Source: Bacteroidota bacterium (lineage in GTDB: Bacteria; Bacteroidota; Bacteroidia; Bacteroidales; UBA10428). Taken from it: a DNA stretch of 5,997 nucleotides. Numbering within the stretch: the first letter of the stretch is position 1; the number at the start of each line of letters is the position of its first letter. Under the pieces are notes generated by a model. The model had not been told where the DNA came from. It did not search any database and was given only the letters and a program-made list of their open reading frames with translations. The DNA is taken from contig JAJUGM010000224.1 in assembly GCA_029268165.1 (NCBI GenBank), positions 1 to 5,997 of the forward strand, read 5' to 3'. Of this stretch, positions 1-5,778 are shown one piece after another. The position numbers were made by a program, and so were the translations under genes.

Positions 1-50
1 ATTCCTGAGAAGTTAAAAATTATGTAGCTTTAAAAAATAAAATCTCATCT

Positions 51-2948
51 ATGGTATTCAAACTATTAAAACAACTAATGTTTAAAAAAAATATTCTGGT
101 CATTGTATATACCTTCTTTGCCGGAACAGCATCTTTTGCAGGGGAAGAAAATAATCCGCGTGAACATATACTGATGGATTTTGGCTGGCGATTTGCACTT
201 GGTCATGCCACCGATGCTTCAAAAGATTTTGGCCATGGCACAGCTTATTTTTCGTATTTTGCCAAAACAGGTTATGGCGATGGCCCAGCCGCTGCAGAAT
301 TTGATGACCGGGCATGGCGTGTTCTCGATTTGCCGCATGACTGGTGTGTTGAACTTCCTTTTGATCCGAAGGGAGGTCATAGCCATGGATATAAAGCCAT
401 AGGGCGTAATTTCCCCGAAAATAGTATCGGCTGGTACCGGAAGAAATTTTATATTCCTGAAGCCGATAAAGGCAGGCGTATTGTTATTCAGTTTGAAGGA
501 GTACACCGCAATGCTATTGTATGGGTCAATGGTTTTTATTGCGGAACCAATCATAGCGGGTACTATACATTTGAATATGACATAACCGACTACATCAATT
601 ATGGTAGCGAAAATACGGTTGCTGTGCGTGTTGATGCAACCATGGAAGAAGGATGGTATTATGAAGGTGCGGGCATTTACCGCCATGTATGGTTAATAAA
701 AACATGGCCATTGCACGTGGCATCCAACGGCACTTTTATTACTACCACTCTGGATGTAGCAAAGCACCATGCACAAATTAACACACGCACCCATATTATT
801 AACGAATCAAACCATACTGCAATTTTCGATGTTGAAGAAATTATTACAGATGCGGAAGGAAAAACTGTTGCCCGGCATATCAAAAAGCAACAGACACTGA
901 AGGAAGGCGCAGAGAATACATTGCGCAGCATGTTTCTGGTTGATAGTCCAAAACTCTGGTCAATTGAAAGTCCTTATCTGCATAAGCTTCTGACAATTAT
1001 TTATGCTGAAGGAAAGGTGGTTGACAAATACCAGACTGTTTTTGGAATACGCACTGTTCGTTTTGATGCAGATAGCGGATTTTTCCTTAACGGGAAACAG
1101 GTGAAAATTAAGGGTACAAATCTGCATCAGGACCATGCTGGTGTTGGAGTTGCCATACCTGATGCCCTTCAGGAATTCAGGATCCGTCGCCTTAAGGAAA
1201 TGGGAAGTAACGCAGTCCGCACTGCGCACAATCCGCCGGCGCCTTCTTTACTTGACGTATGCGACAGGCTTGGCATGCTGGTTATTGATGAGAACCGGTT
1301 AATGGGTGTCAGTCAGGAGCACCTCCATTATCTCGAAAATCTGATCAAACGTGACCGCAATCATCCTTCGGTTATTTTATGGTCGCTTGGTAATGAAGAA
1401 TGGGCAATTGAAGGTAATATCAAAGGCGCACGTATTGCTTCAACCATGCAAAACTATGCCGGCAGGCTCGATTCATCACGTGCTATAACAGCCGCAGTTA
1501 GCGGAGGATGGGACGGCGGAATTGGTACTGTTGTGCAGGTTATGGGATACAACTATATTGTGCAGGGCAATATTGACCAGCACCATCAAAAATTTCCCTG
1601 GCAGGCAGGTATTGGGACCGAGGAAAGCAATACCGTTGGCACACGGGGCGTTTATGTTACAAACAATGAAATATGCCACATGGCACCAACCAACAGGATG
1701 CCCGAAAACGTGGGAACAGAGTATGGATGGAAATTCTATTCGGAAAGGCCGTTTCTGGCAGGATTGTGTTACTGGACCGGTTTCGATTATCACGGAGAAT
1801 CAAATCCCTATGGTTGGCCGGCTGTCTCATCACAATACGGAATTATTGATTTATGCGGTTTCCCTAAAGATATATTTTACTATTTAAAAGCATGGTGGAC
1901 TGATGAACCTGTATTACATATATATCCTCACTGGAACTGGGAAGGTAAAGAAGGAGATACGATAAAAGTGGTTGCATATAGTAATTGTGATGAGGTGGAG
2001 CTCTCTCTGAATAGCAAGAAGATTAGCCGGCAGCATGTGCCTGTCAACGGGCACCTTGAATGGAAAGTGACATATCAGCCGGGTACCTTACTTGCCCGTG
2101 GTTTTAAAAACAAAAAGGAAATCATGACAAGGAAAGTTGAAACTACCGGTGCTCCTGTATCTTTATTGCTAAGTGCTGACAAAACTTCATTATACGCCAA
2201 TCGTCAGGATGTTGCGGTGTTAACTGTTGCAGTTACTGATAGCAAAGGCCATCTGGTTCCTGATGCCCAAAATAATATCAGGTTTTCAATTAGCGGCCCG
2301 GGGAAGATCATTGGCGTAGGAAACGGAGACCCATCAAGCCATGAAAATGAGCGATTCATTGAATCAATTGTTGTATCAAAAATTGAAAACCTGAAAGAAT
2401 TCCCGGTTAATTCACTGGAAAATTGTCCCCAGGTTTCTCCTGACGTGGATAATAGTTCATGGATTCCTGCGTTCAGTGTGAGACATAAAGACTGGCGTAC
2501 TTATGAAGATACTTTGATTGTTGTCAGGGGAACATTTGATCTGCCCCCATTAGATGAAAATACGGTTGTGCATCTTTTTGCAAAAAGCATTGTTGAAAAT
2601 CAGACAATATATATCAATGGAGTAATGATTGCATCCGGTGTCCGGCGGGATGATCCCAATCAATCCTATCAGATTGACAAGTCGGTTCTCAAGGCCGGTC
2701 TGAATTCCTATGCAGTAACTGGTCAGCGGTTCAGGAAAAAGCACCAGTGGGACGAACCCAATACTAATCCTGGCGTTATTCAGGTATTTAACCCTTCACC
2801 CCAATGGCAGCGCACACTTTTTAACGGACTCGCACAGATAATAATTCAGGCTACTGATGAAACAGGAGAAATTATTTTTAATGCAACATCAGATGGCCTT
2901 AAGCCAGCCCGGATAAAACTGGATATAGGGCCACCTGATATGCAGTAA
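51..2948 (+). CDS. galA: Secreted glycoside hydrolase family 2 beta-galactosidase, GalA type
   Basis: This is a retaining glycosidase expected to release terminal beta-galactose from oligosaccharides or polysaccharide side chains in the periplasm or outside the cell. A signal peptide ends near ASFA-GEE (residue 30). Then follow the GH2 sugar-binding sandwich (about 85-220, with LPHDW and YEGAGIYRHVWL), an Ig-like sandwich (about 225-335) and the TIM barrel (about 340-620). The acid/base is E449 in SLGNEEW, and the likely nucleophile is E524 in GTEESNTVGTRGVY. A DUF4982-like domain (about 622-690) and a C-terminal Ig-like domain follow. The latter is split by about 150 residues forming a beta-rich, jelly-roll-like unit (about 780-915). 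At 965 aa the protein is full length. The N-terminal text DFGHGTAYFSYFAKTGYGDG resembles GalA proteins. Substrate is inferred. Neither the ATG at 51 nor the one at 78 has a Shine-Dalgarno. Starting at 78 gives a more compact signal peptide (MFKKNILVIVY) and is a real alternative. Confidence 0.93.
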   Translation: MVFKLLKQLMFKKNILVIVYTFFAGTASFAGEENNPREHILMDFGWRFALGHATDASKDFGHGTAYFSYFAKTGYGDGPAAAEFDDRAWRVLDLPHDWCVELPFDPKGGHSHGYKAIGRNFPENSIGWYRKKFYIPEADKGRRIVIQFEGVHRNAIVWVNGFYCGTNHSGYYTFEYDITDYINYGSENTVAVRVDATMEEGWYYEGAGIYRHVWLIKTWPLHVASNGTFITTTLDVAKHHAQINTRTHIINESNHTAIFDVEEIITDAEGKTVARHIKKQQTLKEGAENTLRSMFLVDSPKLWSIESPYLHKLLTIIYAEGKVVDKYQTVFGIRTVRFDADSGFFLNGKQVKIKGTNLHQDHAGVGVAIPDALQEFRIRRLKEMGSNAVRTAHNPPAPSLLDVCDRLGMLVIDENRLMGVSQEHLHYLENLIKRDRNHPSVILWSLGNEEWAIEGNIKGARIASTMQNYAGRLDSSRAITAAVSGGWDGGIGTVVQVMGYNYIVQGNIDQHHQKFPWQAGIGTEESNTVGTRGVYVTNNEICHMAPTNRMPENVGTEYGWKFYSERPFLAGLCYWTGFDYHGESNPYGWPAVSSQYGIIDLCGFPKDIFYYLKAWWTDEPVLHIYPHWNWEGKEGDTIKVVAYSNCDEVELSLNSKKISRQHVPVNGHLEWKVTYQPGTLLARGFKNKKEIMTRKVETTGAPVSLLLSADKTSLYANRQDVAVLTVAVTDSKGHLVPDAQNNIRFSISGPGKIIGVGNGDPSSHENERFIESIVVSKIENLKEFPVNSLENCPQVSPDVDNSSWIPAFSVRHKDWRTYEDTLIVVRGTFDLPPLDENTVVHLFAKSIVENQTIYINGVMIASGVRRDDPNQSYQIDKSVLKAGLNSYAVTGQRFRKKHQWDEPNTNPGVIQVFNPSPQWQRTLFNGLAQIIIQATDETGEIIFNATSDGLKPARIKLDIGPPDMQ

Positions 2949-2962
2949 AATATTTTCAGTGA

Positions 2963-3856
2963 TTAAAACTTTCTGTCTCTCCAGTGATGACGGTAATGAA
3001 ATTCAAGAGAACGTGATTTCTTGTCTTTCGAAACATTGATAATTCTGTCACAGGTTCCGTTACCATAATCAATGGTGATGGGTGTTTCATCACCTACTGT
3101 GATAACAAGGGTGCCATCAACAATAGTCCAACGACGATTGAATATCAGACAATGGACAAGTACCAGAGGGTCACCAGTTTCACATGTATAATTATCGCCA
3201 TTAAGGTTTGTACCACTTATCCAGCCTGTTATATACACAGTGTCATTTGACCAGTCATCTGACCTGACCCATTCTCGTACTCTTTCACTTTCACAGGTGA
3301 CAAACTTTCCATCATTAAAGGTTATTTTGCCATCCTCGAGTTTAATGCCAAAAGTAAGATGTCCTTTATCATTAATGCCGAGGTTAGTAATAGTGCGTGT
3401 ACCTTCAACTTTAACATCATTAATGTAAAAATTTTCAAAGGTAATTATTCGTTTAGCATCGGTTACAAAGTAACGTCCTGTTACAGTTATTATTATTCTG
3501 CCTTTTCGTGTGATGGTGTCATTATTAAAAACAAATGAACAACCATCGCCATAGTCAATGGTAACTATTTTAGGAAAGTAAGTTGTATCAGGATGGTCAA
3601 CAGTAATAACCGGGCATGCATCAGCTGATGTTGATTTAACCGAAGACTCCGAATATTTATTCAGGTCAAGCGTTACTAAAGTTGTTTCAACAGTGCCGTC
3701 AATTTCTTCATAAATAGCATTATTAATAGCTTCAGTTTCAGCAAGCGTTATTACCTCATCGCTTAGCTGGTCTTTGTCTTTTTCACAGGAAGAAATTAAT
3801 AAAGTGCCAAGAAAAAGTACAAACAGTAATTCAAAAAAATAACGATTTGTCTTCAT
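2963..3856 (-). CDS. Exported lipoprotein of unknown function with two IDYG-type lobes
   Basis: I recognise no biochemical function. The N-terminus (MKTNRYFFELLFVLFLG) is a lipoprotein signal peptide ending in the lipobox I-S-S-C, so Cys24 would be acylated and the protein anchored in a membrane. The following EKDKD is charged, like Bacteroidetes lipoprotein export signals, which suggests but does not prove the cell surface. The rest is beta-rich with two similar motifs, IDYGDGC (100-106) and IDYGNGTC (262-269). Including these, six further cysteines (81, 106, 188, 225, 236, 269) could form disulfides. The pattern resembles a recurring family of Bacteroidetes hypothetical lipoproteins. The frame also opens with a TTG at 3862, but the ATG at 3854-3856 gives a normal 297-aa lipoprotein and is preferred. 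No Shine-Dalgarno is seen. It converges on the galactosidase and lies 143 bp downstream of the sigma factor gene on the same strand, so it could be read through from there. Confidence 0.85.
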   Translation of the reverse strand: MKTNRYFFELLFVLFLGTLLISSCEKDKDQLSDEVITLAETEAINNAIYEEIDGTVETTLVTLDLNKYSESSVKSTSADACPVITVDHPDTTYFPKIVTIDYGDGCSFVFNNDTITRKGRIIITVTGRYFVTDAKRIITFENFYINDVKVEGTRTITNLGINDKGHLTFGIKLEDGKITFNDGKFVTCESERVREWVRSDDWSNDTVYITGWISGTNLNGDNYTCETGDPLVLVHCLIFNRRWTIVDGTLVITVGDETPITIDYGNGTCDRIINVSKDKKSRSLEFHYRHHWRDRKF

Positions 3857-3921
3857 ACGCAAAAAATTTTAGTTATTTTATAATTTAATTTATGAAAAAA
3901 TATGGCTATTAAAGAAAACCA

Positions 3922-3956
3922 TTTTAAACAGATTTTAAAACGAAGCTCTGTTAAAA
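3922..3956. repeat. Imperfect AT-rich inverted repeat between sigma and lipoprotein genes
   Basis: TTTTAAACAGA (3922-3932) pairs with TCTGTTAAAA (3947-3956) over 10 bp, with one bulged A and a 14-nt loop. It lies between the sigma factor stop and the lipoprotein start. It could be part of a transcription terminator for the sigma gene or an operator for the lipoprotein gene. The stem is weak and function is not shown. Confidence 0.35.
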
Positions 3957-3982
3957 AATGTTTCAAACTGAAATATTCAGCC
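3953..3982 (-). terminator. Weak candidate terminator after the sigma factor gene
   Basis: Read on the minus strand, a short hairpin with stem CTGAA/TTCAG (3968-3980), extended by two G-T wobbles to 3966-3982, begins 17 nt after the sigma stop. About seven bases later comes a run of six T (3953-3958). The stem is short and AT-rich and the T run is not adjacent, so termination would be partial at best. Read-through into the lipoprotein gene is possible. Confidence 0.25.
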
Positions 3983-3999
3983 AGTTAACATAACTTTAT

Positions 4000-4860
4000 C
4001 TAACCCAGATAAGCCTTCAGCAATTTGTTTTTGGTTTTTTGCCTCAGGTGTTTAATCGCCTTTTCCTTTATCTGTCGGGTTCTTTCACGTGAAATACCTA
4101 TTGATTGCCCTATTTCTTCGAGCGACATGGGTTTGGTACCGATGCCATAAAAAGCTCTGATTACGTTGCTTTCTTTTTCGGGCAAAGTATTTAGTGTGCG
4201 CTCAATTTCAACCATCAGCGATTCTTCAATCAGTTTGCTGTCGGTTGAAGGAGTGTCATAACTCGGGAGCACATCCAGCAGACTGTTGTCTTCTCCGTCC
4301 TGAAAGGGGGCATCAACAGAAAGATGCCTGCCTGATAATTCAAGTGTATTAGCTACTTTTTCTTCCGGGAGTTCAAGCATCGAAGCTACTTCATCGGGCG
4401 AAGGTTCACGTTCGTGCTGTTGCTCAAGCTGTGAAAAGGCCTTATTGATCTTATTCAGCGCTCCGATTTTGTTAAGCGGAAGGCGCACAATCCTCGATTG
4501 TTCGGCTAATGCCTGCAGTATGCACTGCCTTATCCACCATACTGCATAAGAAATAAATTTAAACCCTTTGGTTTCATCAAACTTTTTTGCAGCTTTAATC
4601 AGCCCCAGGTTACCCTCATTGATAAGGTCGGGTAGGCTTAAACCCTGATGCTGGTATTGTTTGGCAACAGAAACAACAAAACGCAGGTTAGCCTTGGTAA
4701 GTTTTTCCAAAGCTTCCTGGTCGCCCATTTTAATTCTTTTTGCAAGTTCCACTTCTTCTTCAGGCGTAATAAGTTCCTCTTTGCCAATATCATGCAAATA
4801 TTTTTCTAAAGAATCACTGTTTCGGTTAGTAATTGATTTTGTGATTTTTAACTGCCTCAT
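4000..4860 (-). CDS. rpoD: RNA polymerase sigma factor, RpoD/sigma-70 family (short Bacteroidetes type)
   Basis: This subunit directs RNA polymerase to promoters. At 286 aa it lacks region 1.1, as Bacteroidetes primary sigma factors do, and starts with MRQLKITKSITNR. Visible parts are region 1.2 (about 13-45), region 2 (about 51-120), region 3 (about 130-205) and region 4 (about 218-280). Region 2 contains the core-binding motif DLINEGNLGLIKA and the -10 recognition segment YAVWWIRQ. Region 4 contains the helix-turn-helix LEEIGQSIGISRERTRQIKEK and ends in AYLG. By alignment to E. coli sigma-70, R258, E259, R262 and Q263 correspond to the -35 contacts R584, E585, R588 and Q589 and are kept. 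T261 replaces the usual V or I, and LPEKESNVIRAFYG differs from the LT-R-R-IK-F-G text I expect in the main copy. It may therefore be the housekeeping factor of a divergent lineage or a second paralogue. The ATG start is well supported by a strong Shine-Dalgarno five bases upstream. Confidence 0.96.
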   Translation of the reverse strand: MRQLKITKSITNRNSDSLEKYLHDIGKEELITPEEEVELAKRIKMGDQEALEKLTKANLRFVVSVAKQYQHQGLSLPDLINEGNLGLIKAAKKFDETKGFKFISYAVWWIRQCILQALAEQSRIVRLPLNKIGALNKINKAFSQLEQQHEREPSPDEVASMLELPEEKVANTLELSGRHLSVDAPFQDGEDNSLLDVLPSYDTPSTDSKLIEESLMVEIERTLNTLPEKESNVIRAFYGIGTKPMSLEEIGQSIGISRERTRQIKEKAIKHLRQKTKNKLLKAYLG

Positions 4861-4865
4861 CTTAT

Positions 4866-4870
4866 CCTCC
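4866..4870 (-). promoter_or_regulatory. Strong Shine-Dalgarno of the sigma factor gene
   Basis: On the minus strand GGAGG is followed by ATAAG and then the ATG, a near-ideal ribosome binding site. Such sites are depleted in Bacteroidetes, where ribosomes are known to occlude the anti-Shine-Dalgarno. The other two complete genes here have none. It fixes the start codon and hints at special translational control. Confidence 0.8.
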
Positions 4871-4917
4871 GGCTTAAAAAATTATCAATAGTATAACAAT
4901 AACAATAAAAAAGAAAA

Positions 4918-4938
4918 TTTGTTGTATTAATCAACAAA
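4918..4938 (-). repeat. Perfect 7-bp inverted repeat in the sigma factor leader
   Basis: TTTGTTG (4918-4924) and CAACAAA (4932-4938) are exact reverse complements around a 7-nt spacer, about 48 nt upstream of the Shine-Dalgarno. If transcription starts near 4996, this forms a hairpin in the 5' leader. It could equally be a DNA operator. A second small dyad, AGAAAT-CA-ATTTCT, lies at 4959-4972. Role unknown. AT-rich DNA yields such dyads by chance fairly often. Confidence 0.4.
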
Positions 4939-5000
4939 ATGTCAAATCGTATTCATCGAGAAATCAATTTCTTTCAATTTAAGCATTTTTTTTCTTAAAT

Positions 5001-5029
5001 CAAAATTATAACAGGAAAAATATGACAAA
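5001..5029 (-). promoter_or_regulatory. Candidate Bacteroidetes-type promoter for the sigma factor gene
   Basis: On the minus strand TTTG (complement of 5026-5029) is followed after 17 bp by TAATTTTG (complement of 5001-5008). This is an exact match to the phylum's -7 box TAnnTTTG with a -33 TTTG. The spacer is slightly shorter than the roughly 19-21 bp often quoted for Bacteroides. It predicts a start near 4996 and a leader of about 135 nt. Confidence 0.55.
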
Positions 5030-5300
5030 TTTTCGTATCAAACTGCTTAAATCTTAATTAAATGACCCTCTCACTGACAATTTATCAAACATACTACCAG
5101 AAAGTGAAATACTACAAAAATTATGCCGTGAAATCGTTTTTTAAGGCCTTTATTTTAAAAAATTTAATTTGAAATCAATAGCCAATGTCGTTTAATTCCT
5201 ATTTATCATAAGTGTTAGTTTTCAAAGGGTAATAATTAGAAAATCTATTTGGTTATTCATTGATTGTTCATAGTTTACAAAGCCAATCGGTGAGGGAAGA
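5030..5300. other. AT-rich non-coding spacer, no gene seen
   Basis: No convincing reading frame, RNA gene or strong promoter is visible here. The only structure noted is an all-AT dyad, TTTTTTAA (5137-5144) with TTAAAAAA (5155-5162), around the palindrome AAGGCCTT (5143-5150). It is too weak to call. Together with the sigma leader and the repeats that follow, this makes a gene-free stretch of about 900 bp (4861-5778). Confidence 0.5.
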
Positions 5301-5340
5301 CTAAAGAGCTTTAGCGTAGCAGATTCCCACTATGCTGCTC
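5301..5340. repeat. Possible dispersed-repeat fragment
   Basis: CTAAAGAGCTTTAG (5301-5314) is an interrupted palindrome with 6-bp arms. It runs into AGCAGATTCCCACTATGCTG, which resembles the AGATTCCCACTACG-type text of intergenic repeats found in many environmental bacterial genomes. The composition changes abruptly from the AT-rich spacer to the left. The assignment is by resemblance only. Confidence 0.35.
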
Positions 5341-5413
5341 TGTGCCAACTCTGTGTATCTCTGTGGTTCAGTCTTTGAGAATTTAACCACAGATAATACG
5401 GAGTTACACAAAG
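5338..5413. repeat. Imperfect palindromic intergenic repeat (CTCTGTG / AACCACAGA type)
   Basis: The left arm (5338-5368) contains three CTCTGTG heptamers starting at 5338, 5349 and 5359 and ends in TCTGTGGTT. The right arm (5385-5413) begins AACCACAGA and continues as a diverged reverse complement. The core dyad is a perfect 9 bp around a 16-nt loop. This ACCACAGA-type sequence is a widespread dispersed non-coding repeat in Bacteroidetes and other genomes. Its spurious translation, here NHRDTQSWH, is often mistaken for protein. No transposase is present. Confidence 0.6.
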
Positions 5414-5455
5414 GTTTTGAGCCAGCTTCATGAAGACTGATTCTTGATTTTTATT

Positions 5456-5560
5456 GGGCAGATTGCTTCGTCCGCTCAGGTAAAATGAAACCCACCATAC
5501 ATCTTGCCCGCTTCCTCGCAATGACGTGAGGGTGGTGTGCATAGCGCCATTGCGAGGTAT
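5456..5560. repeat. Dispersed repeat of the ATTGCTTCG...CTCGCAATGACG type with inverted copy
   Basis: CAGATTGCTTCGTC (5459-5472) and CTTCCTCGCAATGACG (5511-5526) are the two halves of a repeat text seen between genes in many bacteria, here separated by about 38 bp. CATTGCGAGG (5548-5557) is an exact inverted copy of CCTCGCAATG (5514-5523). The result is a 10-bp stem with a 24-nt loop, plus three more pairs after one mismatch. It looks like a degenerate, non-autonomous or hairpin-forming repeat rather than a complete insertion sequence. Overlapping minus-strand frames here are not genes. Confidence 0.6.
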
Positions 5561-5778
5561 TCTTTATGAATGTTTCTCTATAAAAGCTTGTCTGATAAAT
5601 AGTGAATGAAGATGTTGTATTTAATATTAAACCAGCTACTGGGTTACACAAAAATATTTATAGGCTCACTAAAAATATTTCCAGGCTCATTAAAGAAAAT
5701 CATTTATACCATGCTTGATGCCATTATTTGAAAGAAAAAACTGCCCTATCTATTGTCCTGAATGGTTTAAGTCAATAT
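5561..5778. other. Non-coding stretch between the repeat cluster and the partial gene
   Basis: No gene is supported. It contains the 21-bp tandem duplication at 5650-5691 and a second copy of GTTACACAAA (5643-5652), which also occurs in the palindromic repeat at 5403-5412. Its last part would carry the 3' end of any transcript from the partial gene. A T run on the minus strand (5735-5740) is not preceded by a clear hairpin. Confidence 0.45.
5650..5691. repeat. Tandem duplication of 21 bp
   Basis: Two adjacent 21-bp units, 5650-5670 and 5671-5691, both begin AAAAATATTT and contain AGGCTCA. They match at 18 of 21 positions. The following bases (AAAGAAAATC) do not continue the pattern convincingly. 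It may be a short slippage product or a pair of protein-binding sites. No gene start lies close by. Confidence 0.65.

Noticed and set aside
25..32. Promoter -7 box (TAGCTTTA) upstream of the galactosidase
   Set aside because: It misses the final G of TAnnTTTG, and any -33 element would fall at or beyond the window edge, so it is not reliable.
219..686. 155-aa frame on the minus strand opposite the galactosidase
   Set aside because: It lies wholly antisense to a well-supported enzyme domain and its composition is that of a shadow frame, with no family resemblance.
1522..1887. 121-aa frame in another plus-strand phase inside the galactosidase
   Set aside because: It overlaps the catalytic barrel segment, whose real frame carries the nucleophile motif, so it is a shadow.
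2947..2962. Bidirectional terminator between the convergent galactosidase and lipoprotein genes
   Set aside because: Only the short AT palindrome AAAATATTTT (2947-2956) is present, with no GC-containing stem, so it cannot be supported as a terminator.
3857..3862. TTG start giving a 299-aa lipoprotein
   Set aside because: An ATG two codons later gives a normal signal peptide and needs no rare start codon, and there is no ribosome site favouring the TTG.
4661..4891. 76-aa plus-strand frame opposite the sigma factor start
   Set aside because: It is antisense to conserved sigma regions 1.2 and 2 and has no start signal.
5301..5560. Complete insertion sequence or CRISPR array
   Set aside because: There is no transposase frame, no matching terminal repeats with target duplication, and no regular repeat-spacer pattern.
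5330..5651. Two overlapping minus-strand frames of 70 and 66 aa
   Set aside because: They are translations of dispersed repeats. NHRDTQSWH-like text is a familiar sign of false proteins from this repeat type.
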